Assembly: GCF_900101875.1 (NCBI RefSeq)
Contig: NZ_FNAI01000003.1
Span: 489,718 to 553,717 of the forward strand
DNA: 64,000 nt
Reading direction: 5' to 3'
Source: Mucilaginibacter pineti
GTDB taxonomy: Bacteria; Bacteroidota; Bacteroidia; Sphingobacteriales; Sphingobacteriaceae
Part shown: piece after piece, positions 28,701 to 37,643 of the stretch
Numbering within the stretch: position 1 is the stretch's first letter
How the letters are laid out: each line of letters opens with the position of its first letter
Notes under the pieces: generated by a model
The model's database searches: none
What the model was told of the DNA's origin: nothing
Seen by the model: only the letters and a program-made list of their open reading frames with translations
Made by a program: the position numbers and the translations under genes

Positions 28701-29166
28701 ATATTATGGCGGCTTTTCAACAGATCTTAACTATAAAGGGGTGTCCTTAAACGCTGTTTTTGTTTACTCGCATGGCGCCAAAAAAATAAGCAGTTATTAT
28801 GAAGGTTTAATAAATAGTGTTGGTTCAAGTATGGCTTCAACTGATCTGTTAAACAGGTGGACGCCAACTAACACCAATACCAACATACCGCGCGTAATTG
28901 ACAATACCAGCTATAACAGGTATAACCCGTCTGATTTGGATTACGCAATTCAGGATGGCTCATATCTGCGCTTGTCGGCACTTACTTTAGGGTACGATCT
29001 GCCGCAAAAATTGCTGAACAGCTGGCATGCCAATCGAGTACGGGTGTACGCTACAGGCTCAAACCTGTTCCTCATCACCAAGTATAAAGGGCTTGATCCG
29101 GAAACAGGCGATTATGGTTATCCACCGGTAAGGACATTTGTTCTTGGGGTAAATTTTGGATTTTAA
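25732..29166 (+). CDS. SusC-like TonB-dependent transporter with STN signalling domain
   Basis: Outer-membrane transporter/signal transducer, 1,144 aa. After the signal peptide (an alternative start is ATG 25762, MKITFLQLTL) comes an STN domain (about 38-108) that would contact the FecR protein, a carboxypeptidase-D-regulatory-like domain (about 138-215), the plug (about 220-345; ALQGRVAGVFIGGG, YGSRGANGVVVITTKKGK) and the beta-barrel, ending VLGVNFGF. Sits downstream of fecI/fecR and 6 nt before its SusD. No degradative enzyme is linked, so the cargo may be an oligosaccharide, peptide or other nutrient. Confidence 0.95.
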   Translation: MKYKPILVKIMKITFLQLTLSLSLLASAFAKDVKGQSILDTKVSVSETNAALKTVIKKLEQKYHVNFVFSPALINDSQKVSASFTEKSLGTVLTQLFTPLNLAYEVSGDVIVISNVNANALPSVFTKPADLDMTQAPIKGRIVDDKGLPLAGITITIKGTQTGTVTDTEGKFSLNVAAGTVLVFTAVGFETQEIAAQTEPMSIVLLASNNNLAEIVVVGTTFKKGDLTGAVSNVDAKTLQERPVTNVNSALQGRVAGVFIGGGSKPSDDAVIRIRGINTINSGSTPIYVVDGLIMENNLGGFNSINMNDVASVSILKDASATALYGSRGANGVVVITTKKGKKKAGDGTINYDGWAGFSNIANMPSTMNAQQLFNLRVDAYANGYIKDNPTANRQDYIDNNLLKTNLAFSQQEFDTNNSGKSYDWLKAISQTGYQQNHALSFAGGTDKGTFYLSLGYAGTTGIIQHLNENKYTGRFNADYDVKKWLKIGTNTGFTRTDDGQTDDDVYNQAINANPLLNYNPYRAADTRYTPNYLTVYYRALGQNSNNSFNPFNALDITRNQNRNRLVTSNYISINPIKGLDIRSTYSVDYGQQSYFTFTPNNIQEAIRNYNGDARAKAERWNDLYWQWDNTATYTKTFNSKHRITALLGTSASKRTSNYTLAQGDRFASNDLSYFDLNGAAAQDKTTIGSNFYAYSIFSVIARFTYSYDDKYFVTATARDDGSSRFAPGHQYGIFPSASVKWDINKEDFMKQQKIFDQLSLRVGYGVVGNQDITNYAFQTLYGSKVNNNNALISNDGLRGNPDLTWERQKQANLGIDMAFLNSRLSVTADAFYINNDNLLLDRQLALTTGYSHQLQNIGRVNNKGVDLSLSGQVIKSSDWNWTLAGNISFAKNTVKQLYGTATEIYNISGSTIQREGNLFINQPLHGIYTLRSGGIAQESNRSQWDGLNYNGKTVGLGDLFALDVSGPNGVKDGIVNQYDLQLVGNEDPKYYGGFSTDLNYKGVSLNAVFVYSHGAKKISSYYEGLINSVGSSMASTDLLNRWTPTNTNTNIPRVIDNTSYNRYNPSDLDYAIQDGSYLRLSALTLGYDLPQKLLNSWHANRVRVYATGSNLFLITKYKGLDPETGDYGYPPVRTFVLGVNFGF

Positions 29167-29172
29167 ACTTCA

Positions 29173-30747
29173 ATGCAAAAGATCATGAAAAAAATTGTTA
29201 TAAATATATTTATTGCAGGAACAGTAATGTTTTCAGCATCCTGCAAAAAATTCCTGGATCAGGACAGTTTAACAAAACTGGATGAAAGCAAGGTGTATTC
29301 AGACGTAGGGCTGGTACAAACAAGTTTAAAAGGCGTATATGCCAACTGGTTAAATAACAGGGTAGATGAGCAGGGAACCGTTTTAATGATGGGCACCGAC
29401 GAAATGCAGCAAGGTGCTTATCAGATGAAAAGCGATCCCGGAAAAGGTGGCCTTGACAGGTACGACGGTAATCTTAACTCATTGCAGGGACAAGTGGCCA
29501 CCCAGTGGAACCTTCGCTGGCCCCTGGTAAATGAAGCTGCTAAAATTATCAATGGGATCGATAAGCCTACACTTACAGCTGGTTCGCAAGAGGCGGGTAT
29601 CGTAGGTGAAGCCAGTTTTATAAGAGGTTTTATTGACTTTGAACTGGCCATGTACTGGGGCGAAATACCCATCAGGGATATCAGCCGCGAATCAACATTG
29701 GGCTTCAAACGTCAGCCGCTTAAAGATGTGTGGGCATTTATTATAAGTGACCTCACCAAGGCCGCGGCTTTTTGCCCGGCAACAAATGACGCTGGCAGGG
29801 CAACAAGCGGCGCAGCACTGGCTATGCTGGGCAAGGCATACATGTCGGCCCCGGTATCAACCGGCTTGCGTGATTTTGATAAAGCCCGCGATTGCTTTGA
29901 AAAAATGATGGGCAAATATACCCTGGTACCCTACAAGGATCTTTGGGATTATAGCAAACCTAACACGGCAGAAGCTATCCTGGAATTCCAGTACAGTCCT
30001 GTTTCTCCTAACAATAATAAAGTACAGTTCCAGATCGGATCGCGCGCGGTTCAGAATACATTTGGTGATGGCTGTTATTATTCAGGGTATGACAAAATTG
30101 TACCAACTATACATGCTTATGAAACCGTAGCTAACGGTGGGGTATGGGAAGATGGCGACCTGCGTCGCGACGAGAGTATCCGGTACGATTTTACCTATTA
30201 TGGTGTTACGCCAACGCTTGATATCATTTCATGGGAAGGCCTGGGTGCAGATTTTGATGAGCTAAAACCCCACGTAAAAAAGTATGAAGATTTTCGTACT
30301 GATACGCATAGCGGTCTTGGGTTCAACAATATGTATAACTCAGGGAAAGACATGCCCGTGCTGCGTTTAGGCGATATTAAACTATGCTACGCCGAGTGTT
30401 TGAATGAGTTGAACAGAACAGGCGATGCGATAGTAGTAGTTAACCAGGTAAGGGCCCGCGCCTGGGGCGGTACTTTGCCAACTGATAAAATGTGGACAGC
30501 GATGTCGCAGGATCAGTTTCGTACCAATATCATGGATGAGCGTATCCGCGAGCTTTTTGCCGAAAGTTGGCGACGTATTGACCTTATCCGTACCGGTAAG
30601 TTTGTTGATCTTGTAAAAGCAAATAATAAATGGGCTAAACAATCAGGAACAATTCAGGCATTTAATACGCTTTACCCTATACCTGATTCCGAATTGAAGC
30701 TGAATAGCGAAATAACCCCCGATGATCAAAATCCAGGGTATAAATAA
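29173..30747 (+). CDS. RagB/SusD-family surface lipoprotein
   Basis: Ligand-binding lid of the adjacent SusC, 524 aa. Lipobox FSASCKKFLDQDS; ATG 29185 (MKKIVINIF) is an equally good start. Conserved SusD elements include GEASFIRGFIDFELAMYWG (about residues 145-165), LRLGDIKLCYAECLNELN (about 396-413), RIRELFAESWRRIDLIRTG (about 455-473) and a C-terminus that reads LYPIPDSELKLNSEI. It is the last gene of the sigma/FecR/SusC/SusD unit, followed by a strong terminator. Confidence 0.94.
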   Translation: MQKIMKKIVINIFIAGTVMFSASCKKFLDQDSLTKLDESKVYSDVGLVQTSLKGVYANWLNNRVDEQGTVLMMGTDEMQQGAYQMKSDPGKGGLDRYDGNLNSLQGQVATQWNLRWPLVNEAAKIINGIDKPTLTAGSQEAGIVGEASFIRGFIDFELAMYWGEIPIRDISRESTLGFKRQPLKDVWAFIISDLTKAAAFCPATNDAGRATSGAALAMLGKAYMSAPVSTGLRDFDKARDCFEKMMGKYTLVPYKDLWDYSKPNTAEAILEFQYSPVSPNNNKVQFQIGSRAVQNTFGDGCYYSGYDKIVPTIHAYETVANGGVWEDGDLRRDESIRYDFTYYGVTPTLDIISWEGLGADFDELKPHVKKYEDFRTDTHSGLGFNNMYNSGKDMPVLRLGDIKLCYAECLNELNRTGDAIVVVNQVRARAWGGTLPTDKMWTAMSQDQFRTNIMDERIRELFAESWRRIDLIRTGKFVDLVKANNKWAKQSGTIQAFNTLYPIPDSELKLNSEITPDDQNPGYK

Positions 30748-30773
30748 ATAATAACGGGTGACCGGAAACTAAC

Positions 30774-30813
30774 AAAAGAAAACGCCAGGCTTATCAACCT
30801 GGCGTTTTCTTTT
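30774..30813. terminator. Bidirectional hairpin terminator
   Basis: Perfect 16-bp stem (30774-30789/30798-30813, core AACGCCAGG/CCTGGCGTT), A-run on one side and T-run on the other, 8-nt loop. Located between susD and the convergent AraC gene. Confidence 0.9.
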
Positions 30814-30840
30814 TTACCGCTATACCTTTTTTTGGGATTA

Positions 30841-31737
30841 CTAATTGAGCATGCGGTACTCATTGGGCGAATAACCAACCCGCTGTTTAAACAGGCGTGT
30901 AAAATGCTGGGGATATTTAAAGCCCAATCCATAGGCTATTTCACTTAATGATTTGCTGGTATCAAAGATCTGCTCTTTGGCTACATCTATCACTTTAGCC
31001 TGGATATATTCCTGCGCCGATTTACCGGTTTCCTTTTTTATCAGATCGCCAAAATAATTAGCCGAAAGATTCAACTGGTCGGCACAATAAGTTACCGACG
31101 GTAAACCAACAGTTTGTGGTTTATCCGATTTAAAATAGGTGCCAAGCAGGTTTTCAAATCGTTCCAAAATGCCTTTATGCACATGATCCCGGGTGATGAA
31201 CTGTCGGTCGTAAAAACGTACACAATAGTTTAAAAACAACTCAATATTGCTCACAATGAGTGTTTTGCTATGTTTATCTATAGCATGTTCCAGTTCAAAC
31301 TTGATCTTAAAAAAACAGTCGAAAATGATTTTACGTTCACTTGCTGATAAATGGAGCGCTTCGTGCACCTCATAGGAAAAAAAGGTATAGTCATGGATAT
31401 GGCGACTTAGCGCGGTACCCCGTAACAGGTCTGGATGAAAAATCAGCACATAACCCTTGGGCTGAAATTCATTATCTTTATTCTCGGTGCCAATCACCTG
31501 TCCGGGCCCAACAAATACCAGGGTACCTTCCTCGTAATCATAATAGTTACATCCGTATTTAAGATCGCCGCATTTAATATCTTTTAAAAACACGGTATAA
31601 AACCCAAAATTCTGGCGGTAATTGTATCTTTTGTCTGCTCTGGAAAGGTCAACCACACTAACCAGCGGATGCAGGGTTTCATTGTTGTTAAATGCGTTGT
31701 ACTGGCTAATGGTATCGAACTTTTTGATTTTTTCCAT
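30841..31737 (-). CDS. AraC-family transcriptional regulator
   Basis: Cytoplasmic regulator of 298 aa: an N-terminal cupin-like sensing domain (about 20-160; YEEGTLVFVGPGQVIG) and a C-terminal pair of helix-turn-helix motifs (about 200-298; ADQLNLSANYFGDLIKKETG and LSEIAYGLGFKYPQHFTRLF). It is divergent from the aldo/keto reductase gene (174-nt gap), an arrangement repeatedly seen in Bacteroidota in which the regulator controls the neighbouring reductase. The ligand cannot be deduced. Confidence 0.92.
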   Translation of the reverse strand: MEKIKKFDTISQYNAFNNNETLHPLVSVVDLSRADKRYNYRQNFGFYTVFLKDIKCGDLKYGCNYYDYEEGTLVFVGPGQVIGTENKDNEFQPKGYVLIFHPDLLRGTALSRHIHDYTFFSYEVHEALHLSASERKIIFDCFFKIKFELEHAIDKHSKTLIVSNIELFLNYCVRFYDRQFITRDHVHKGILERFENLLGTYFKSDKPQTVGLPSVTYCADQLNLSANYFGDLIKKETGKSAQEYIQAKVIDVAKEQIFDTSKSLSEIAYGLGFKYPQHFTRLFKQRVGYSPNEYRMLN

Positions 31738-31898
31738 GGCTTTAGCGTTTCTTCTGAATCAAATATACGGCTTCGGGTGTTGTTTATACAGGCGCTGTGG
31801 GGCAATCAGTAATATTGGTAAGTAATACAGTGATCTGTATAACAAAGGGCTGTAAAATATCCCCCACATTTGTATCGATAAAAACGACAACTATCTAA

Positions 31899-32897
<999 letters not shown>

Positions 32898-32914
32898 AAC
32901 ATATGTTTAATTGT

Positions 32915-32944
32915 CGAAGCAAGAATAATAACCCTTGCTTCGAT
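32915..32944 (+). terminator. Hairpin terminator after aldo/keto reductase
   Basis: Arms 32915-32924 and 32935-32944 (TCGAAGCAAG/CTTGCTTCGA) form a 10-bp stem with a 10-nt loop, 17 nt after the stop. No strong T-run follows. Confidence 0.6.
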
Positions 32945-33089
32945 TATTAGAGGCTATATAATAGTATAAAAGTCATAATTGATGATGAGCGCAATCGGGA
33001 GGTGATTGTAATCCTATTTTTACGTTGCGATAACAATTAGTCACGTAATAGCGCCTAACTTCAACCTTTATAATTATACACCGAATACT

Positions 33090-33911
33090 ATGAATACTAT
33101 TCTTGCTGCCACCAATTATACCGAATTAGCTGAAAATGCCGTTGCCTATGCCGCCGCCATAGCACGTCAAAATAATTATAAACTGATCTTGCTGAATGAT
33201 TTTTCGGTTTCGATACATGTGATGAATGCGCGGCTTTCTGCCGAGCGGGTGGAGGAGATGATTGACGAAAATAAACTGCTGCTGGAATCAAAGGCTTTGC
33301 TACTTGCCGACGAATACGGTATTCAGGTACTGGCCAAAGCCACATTTTCTTTTATAGACGATGCCGTGAAAGATATAGTTAACCAATACAAGCCCGAAGT
33401 GATTGTAATGGGCATGGAAGAGAAATCGCTGGAGCAGGAACTTTTAGGAAATACCACCACTTCGGTTATCAAAAAGCTGCAATGGCCGGTACTAGCTGTA
33501 CCGGCAAATGCTAAATTCAGCAACCCTAAAAAAGTAATTTTTGCCTGTGATGTATTGCACGGCGTTTCAGAACAATTGCTGGCACGGATAAAAAATATGG
33601 CCCTGATTACCCAGGCGGAAGTTGAAGTGCTTTTAATTAACGAAACCATAGACGAGCTGAAAGCGATAGGGGCAGATCCCAATGCGCTGAGCCGTATTGA
33701 TGCCGGTTTGGAAGGCATCGACTATTATTATAAAAACGTTAAATCAGATTCTATCATTGATGGTATAGCCGGTGAGATAAAAAGAACAGGGGCCGATCTG
33801 CTGATCATGGTTCCGGAGCAGCATGGCTTTTGGGGATCGATGGTACACCGCAGTAAAACCCGCATCATGGCTTCTGGTTTAAATATCCCTTTGTTTTCTA
33901 TTCCTGTTTAA
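33090..33911 (+). CDS. Universal stress protein, two tandem UspA domains
   Basis: Cytoplasmic UspA-family protein of 273 aa with two domains: residues 1-145 (start MNTILAATNYTELAENAVAYA, with a hydrophobic strand PEVIVMGMEE) and about 150-273 (KKVIFACDVL, GADLLIMVPEQHGFWGSM). The second half has the typical late motif SKTRIMASGLNIPLFSIPV, but the ATP-binding G-2x-G-9x-G(S/T) motif is imperfect in both copies. This two-domain form is common in Bacteroidota. Monocistronic: flanked by hairpins. Its specific role is unknown. Confidence 0.9.
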   Translation: MNTILAATNYTELAENAVAYAAAIARQNNYKLILLNDFSVSIHVMNARLSAERVEEMIDENKLLLESKALLLADEYGIQVLAKATFSFIDDAVKDIVNQYKPEVIVMGMEEKSLEQELLGNTTTSVIKKLQWPVLAVPANAKFSNPKKVIFACDVLHGVSEQLLARIKNMALITQAEVEVLLINETIDELKAIGADPNALSRIDAGLEGIDYYYKNVKSDSIIDGIAGEIKRTGADLLIMVPEQHGFWGSMVHRSKTRIMASGLNIPLFSIPV

Positions 33912-33927
33912 GAGATATTGGATTAAT

Positions 33928-33972
33928 AATGGATAACATCAAGACTGTAGGATACTCTTGATGCTATCCATT
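33928..33972 (+). terminator. Imperfect hairpin terminator after universal stress gene
   Basis: Arms 33928-33943 and 33957-33972 pair over 16 positions with one A/C mismatch (AATGGATAACATCAAG against CTTGATGCTATCCATT), 13-nt loop, followed by a T-rich stretch. Confidence 0.65.
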
Positions 33973-34064
33973 TGCTTTATCTACTGTATAATTCTCCCTT
34001 TATTAATTTCATACCCGGTTTGATATACCATTTATGACAAAGAAATTAAATTATCATTTTATAA

Positions 34065-34089
34065 ATGAATGAATATTTATTTATCTTTG
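34065..34089 (+). promoter_or_regulatory. Promoter of TetR operon with overlapping palindromic operator
   Basis: TATCTTTG at 34082-34089 matches the Bacteroidota -7 element TAnnTTTG. A 20-nt imperfect palindrome (34065-34084; half-sites ATGAATGAAT and ATTTATTTAT, 8 of 10 complementary) overlaps its upstream end. The -7 element ends only 7 nt before the TetR ATG, so the transcript would have essentially no leader. The operator fits autorepression by the TetR protein. Confidence 0.55.
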
Positions 34090-34096
34090 AACCGTC

Positions 34097-34687
34097 ATGA
34101 GATCAAGAAGTATAGAAAAGGAAGAATTAGTTAAGCAAAAGGCTATTGAACTTATCGTAAAAGATGGTTTAGAGGGGTTCAGCATGAACAAGCTGGCCAA
34201 GGCTTGCCAGATTTCTGTAGGTACACTTTACATATATTATAAAGACCGGGACGATCTGATCATAAAGGTGACTGTAGAAGAGCTGAAATTAATGGAAGAG
34301 GCAATTGTAAAGGACTTTGACCCTGAAATGTCTTTTGAACAAGGTTTGCGGCAGCAATGGGAAAACCGTTACCGCTATGCCCTGGAGAAACCAAATATGT
34401 ACCTCTTTTTTGAACAGTTGCGCAGTTCCAGTTACCAGGAAGAATACCTTTCGGCGTTTATGAGCACTTTTAAAGTGATTATGGGAAAGTTTATGCATAA
34501 CGTGATTGAGCGCGGCGAGATAGAGGCTATGCCTTTTGAAGCCTACTGGTCCGTAGCATTTGCGCCATTATATAACCTGTTACGTTTTGATAAGGAGGGA
34601 AAAAGCATGGGCGGTATGCCATTTAAAATGACCGACGAAATACTTTGGAAAACGTTTAACATGGTGGTAAAAGCCCTTAAAAAGTAA
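34097..34687 (+). CDS. TetR/AcrR-family transcriptional repressor
   Basis: DNA-binding repressor of 196 aa. The N-terminal helix-turn-helix (about residues 8-55) reads KAIELIVKDGLEGFSMNKLA and ISVGTLYIYYKDRDDLI; the C-terminal ligand-binding region (about 60-196) is family-typical but not substrate-diagnostic. It heads a tight three-gene operon (4-nt and 8-nt gaps) ending in an MFS exporter, so it probably represses this exporter until an inducer, perhaps the exported compound, binds. A palindrome overlaps its own promoter. Confidence 0.93.
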   Translation: MRSRSIEKEELVKQKAIELIVKDGLEGFSMNKLAKACQISVGTLYIYYKDRDDLIIKVTVEELKLMEEAIVKDFDPEMSFEQGLRQQWENRYRYALEKPNMYLFFEQLRSSSYQEEYLSAFMSTFKVIMGKFMHNVIERGEIEAMPFEAYWSVAFAPLYNLLRFDKEGKSMGGMPFKMTDEILWKTFNMVVKALKK

Positions 34688-34691
34688 ACCT

Positions 34692-34925
34692 ATGGATATC
34701 TCCCCAAACTTCGATCACATTTTACTTTTTAAAACCAACATCAGCTGCGATAGCGATAAAGCCGTGTTGCACAGCTTGTTTGATAATAACCCCGAAATAC
34801 AATGCTGGAACATCTATCTGGACGACAGCGATTATGTGCTGCGTATCATATCAGAATCGCTGTCGCACGCGCAAATTATTGAAATGATAAACCATCACGG
34901 CTACGAATGCTGTGAATTAACTTAA
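34692..34925 (+). CDS. Small HMA/ferredoxin-fold-like protein of unknown function
   Basis: 77-residue protein, MDISPNFDHILLFKTNISC at the start. The strand-helix-strand-strand-helix-strand pattern (HILLFKTNI, DKAVLHSLFD, IQCWNIYLDD, DYVLRIISE, AQIIEMINHHG, CCELT) resembles the small heavy-metal-associated fold, but the CxxC metal motif is missing. It lies between the TetR and MFS genes with almost no spacing, so it is certainly part of that operon. It may be a regulatory partner or a chaperone for the pump; no function can be assigned. Confidence 0.8.
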   Translation: MDISPNFDHILLFKTNISCDSDKAVLHSLFDNNPEIQCWNIYLDDSDYVLRIISESLSHAQIIEMINHHGYECCELT

Positions 34926-34933
34926 CTCAACAC

Positions 34934-36208
34934 ATGAACAATCAACAACCGGTGCCTTTTACAGGCTACCAGAAAATAGTAATATTTTTACTGGCTATCA
35001 CCCAGTTTACCGTGATACTTGATTTTATGGTGATGTCGCCGCTTGGCGATATACTTATGAAATCGCTTAACCTAAAACCCTCTGCCTTTGGTATAGCGGT
35101 ATCGGCCTATGCTTTTAGCGCGGGTATATCGGGTTTACTAACAGCAGGCTTTGCCGATAAATTCGACCGTAAAAAACTGCTGTTGTTTTTTTACATCGGC
35201 TTTATTGCAGGCACTGTTTTTTGCGGTTTGGCCCAATCATATGCAGTATTGGTTGCCGCGCGTATCATTACCGGCTTGTTTGGCGGGGTAATCGGATCCA
35301 TATCTATGGCAATAATTACCGATCTTTTTGCATTGCAGCAGCGCGGGCGCGTTATGGGCTTTGTACAGATGGGTTTTGGCGGAAGCCAGGTTTTGGGTGT
35401 ACCTATCGGCCTATATTTAGCCAATGCCTGGGGTTGGGAAGCTCCGTTTTGGATGGTAGCTGCATTAAGCAGTTGTATTGCGGTAGGCGTTGCCATTAAA
35501 CTGCAGCCGGTAGTGCAGCATCTGTCCATCAAAACAGATAAATCAGCATTTAAGCACCTGCTGCATACCGTGTCGAAAAGTAATTATAGGGTAGGGTTTG
35601 CCGCAACCGCGTTACTATCAATCGGTGGTTTTATGATGATGCCTTTCGGCAGTGCCTTTGCGGTTAATAACCTCGGACTAACTAATCAGCAATTGCCTAT
35701 ACTGTTTATGGTATCGGGTGTATGTTCGCTGATAATTATGCCGCTGGTAGGTAAACTAAGCGATAAGATAAGCAAGTTTAAAATATTTGCCGCAGCATCT
35801 GTATGGATGATGGTGATGTGTGTACTGTATACCAACCTTGGCATCACTGCGTTCCCTATAGTGATAGTTTATAACATATTAATGATGATGGGGATAATGA
35901 GCCGTATGATTCCTTCATCGGCCTTAACAAGCGCCATACCTGATATGGCCGATAGGGGCGCTTTTATGGGTATCAACTCATCGTTACAGCAAATTGCAGG
36001 CGGTGTTGCTGCGGCAGTTGCCGGGCTTATTGTTACACAGCCGTCTAAAGGTGCGCCGCTGCAAAATTATAATGTGGTAGGTTACCTTATTGTAATTATA
36101 TCGGTACTCAGTATATTTTTAATGATGAGGGTGGATAAGCTTGCTAAAAAGAAAGCGGATAACAGCAAAATAACCATACCAGAAGAAACGGCGTTCCTTG
36201 AGTTATAG
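34934..36208 (+). CDS. MFS drug/metabolite exporter (DHA1-like)
   Basis: Twelve-helix major facilitator of 424 aa. TM1 reads FLLAITQFTVILDFMVMSPL and the loop 2-3 motif is ADKFDRKKLLLFF. Helix 4-5 carries the signature VAARIITGLFGGVIG, consistent with antiport. It belongs to the arabinose-efflux-permease-like (AraJ/YdhP) group. Last gene of the TetR operon; a strong GC-rich hairpin follows. Substrate unknown. Confidence 0.92.
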   Translation: MNNQQPVPFTGYQKIVIFLLAITQFTVILDFMVMSPLGDILMKSLNLKPSAFGIAVSAYAFSAGISGLLTAGFADKFDRKKLLLFFYIGFIAGTVFCGLAQSYAVLVAARIITGLFGGVIGSISMAIITDLFALQQRGRVMGFVQMGFGGSQVLGVPIGLYLANAWGWEAPFWMVAALSSCIAVGVAIKLQPVVQHLSIKTDKSAFKHLLHTVSKSNYRVGFAATALLSIGGFMMMPFGSAFAVNNLGLTNQQLPILFMVSGVCSLIIMPLVGKLSDKISKFKIFAAASVWMMVMCVLYTNLGITAFPIVIVYNILMMMGIMSRMIPSSALTSAIPDMADRGAFMGINSSLQQIAGGVAAAVAGLIVTQPSKGAPLQNYNVVGYLIVIISVLSIFLMMRVDKLAKKKADNSKITIPEETAFLEL

Positions 36209-36256
36209 GTCGCTGCAAACGGTAAACCTTTATGTATTGCAAATTCAGAAATGATC

Positions 36257-36286
36257 AAAAGCCCGGGCAATGTTGCCCGGGCTTTT
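36257..36286. terminator. Bidirectional GC-rich terminator
   Basis: Stem AAAAGCCCGGGC/GCCCGGGCTTTT with loop AATGTT (36269-36274), followed by more T residues. Lies between the MFS gene and the convergent DoxX gene. Confidence 0.92.
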
Positions 36287-36368
36287 TTTATCCTAACTAC
36301 CAAGTAGTATTAAATAAGCAAACTGTTATAAGGTATCGCCTGTTTGCCGGCGATGCCATCGTTTTGCA

Positions 36369-36794
36369 TTAATCTGAAATGCTCCACCTGTAAGCCGGGA
36401 TGCAGGCCAGTAAAAGAGCAGCTGCACTATCTGCAAATACCGAATAGTTAAAAGGGATCCTCGGGCCTAAAAAAACAGCCATGCTTAAAGCAAAAATCAA
36501 TGTTAAAAGGAAACTTCCTATGGCTGCAAGGCGGATTTTAAAGCCAATGATCAGTGTAATGCCAAATACTATCTCAGCAAGGGTTGCCAAAGCCGCCATT
36601 ATTCCCGCTAAGGATTTCGACAAATAGGGCATTAATGAATTGGTATAGCTCACAAAACTTTCCCAGTTGCCCCAGGCATTTCCGTTTACGCCTGCTGCGC
36701 CAAGCCAGCCAAACCTATCCATAACCGGCAGGAGGAAACCAATGCCAAGCACCAACCGAAGGAATAGCTGCGGGATATCAAAATTGTTTTTCAT
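36369..36794 (-). CDS. DoxX-family membrane protein
   Basis: 141-residue integral membrane protein with four predicted helices. I start it at 36794 (MKNNFDIPQLFLRLVLGIGF), where the DoxX N-terminal helix begins; an upstream in-frame ATG at 36881 would overlap the azoreductase gene and add a non-family extension. The pattern NGNAWGNWESFVSYTN, followed by a helix ALATLAEIVFGITLIIG, is typical of DoxX/terminal-quinol-oxidase-subunit-like proteins. It lies 79 nt downstream of the azoreductase gene on the same strand; together they may respond to thiol or quinone stress. Confidence 0.88.
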   Translation of the reverse strand: MKNNFDIPQLFLRLVLGIGFLLPVMDRFGWLGAAGVNGNAWGNWESFVSYTNSLMPYLSKSLAGIMAALATLAEIVFGITLIIGFKIRLAAIGSFLLTLIFALSMAVFLGPRIPFNYSVFADSAAALLLACIPAYRWSISD

Positions 36795-36873
36795 GTTAAT
36801 ATTTTTACTGCAAAAATAATAGCTATCCGGTGCCTTTAACGCACCGGATATAAATAAAGGATTAGTTATTATA

Positions 36874-37515
36874 TTACCCAATTAAACCTGTTACTATTGA
36901 TGTCACTTGATGGTGGGCATTAATTAACGATTGCTGGAAATTCGATTCGCCAAACAACTCTCCATCAAGAATTACTTCCTCAACATCAATGATGCCCATC
37001 ATTTTAAGAATTGCTTTTAAATAAGTTGTCTGGAAATTTAATTTTTCATTGTATCCACCTTCTTCAAATCCCTGGGTACTTCTTGATAAAAGCAGGAACA
37101 ATTTTTTGTTTTTTAACTGGCCCAGGTAAGGGTTTTTCAGATCATCTACATTCAGTTTCCAGGTTTCATTGATCCTCAGCACCTGGTCAAAATATGCTTT
37201 CAATGAACTGGTGATTGAATAATTATACATTGGTGCACCAATAACAATAATATCGGCATCCTTAAGTTCCTTAATGTATTCATCGCTTTTGAGCAACGCT
37301 TTTCTTTCTTCGGGCAATCTTTCTTCGGCAGGCTTAAAAGCTCCGGCTATCCAGTTTTCGGAAACGTGCGGCACATGTTCCAACCCCAGATCGCGGTAAA
37401 CAATGGTAGCATCTGGCACATTTCCTTTCCAGCTATCTACAAAAGTTTCTGTAAGTTTTCGGGTATGTGATCTGGCTGTTCTCGGGCTTGAATTAATAAC
37501 TAATATGTTTTTCAT
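36874..37515 (-). CDS. FMN-dependent NADH-azoreductase / quinone reductase (AzoR-like)
   Basis: Flavodoxin-fold NAD(P)H oxidoreductase, 213 aa. The N-terminus NILVINSSPRTARSHTRKLT gives the phosphate-binding loop for FMN; the second flavin motif is GAPMYNYSITSSLKAYFDQVL, usual for AzoR. AzoR reduces azo dyes and, more physiologically, quinones by two electrons. It is divergent from a Crp/Fnr regulator (128-nt gap) and upstream of DoxX, suggesting a small quinone- or electrophile-response unit under that regulator. Confidence 0.9.
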   Translation of the reverse strand: MKNILVINSSPRTARSHTRKLTETFVDSWKGNVPDATIVYRDLGLEHVPHVSENWIAGAFKPAEERLPEERKALLKSDEYIKELKDADIIVIGAPMYNYSITSSLKAYFDQVLRINETWKLNVDDLKNPYLGQLKNKKLFLLLSRSTQGFEEGGYNEKLNFQTTYLKAILKMMGIIDVEEVILDGELFGESNFQQSLINAHHQVTSIVTGLIG

Positions 37516-37643
37516 TTTATTGTTTCGGGCAAAACTAATGGCACATAAATTAAAAATGATTAAAGTAGCTTAAGAAATAACCTGGTTTATTTAAAGATTG
37601 CTTTTAGGCAACACGTATCTTTGTGTGTTATATCAATTATAAA

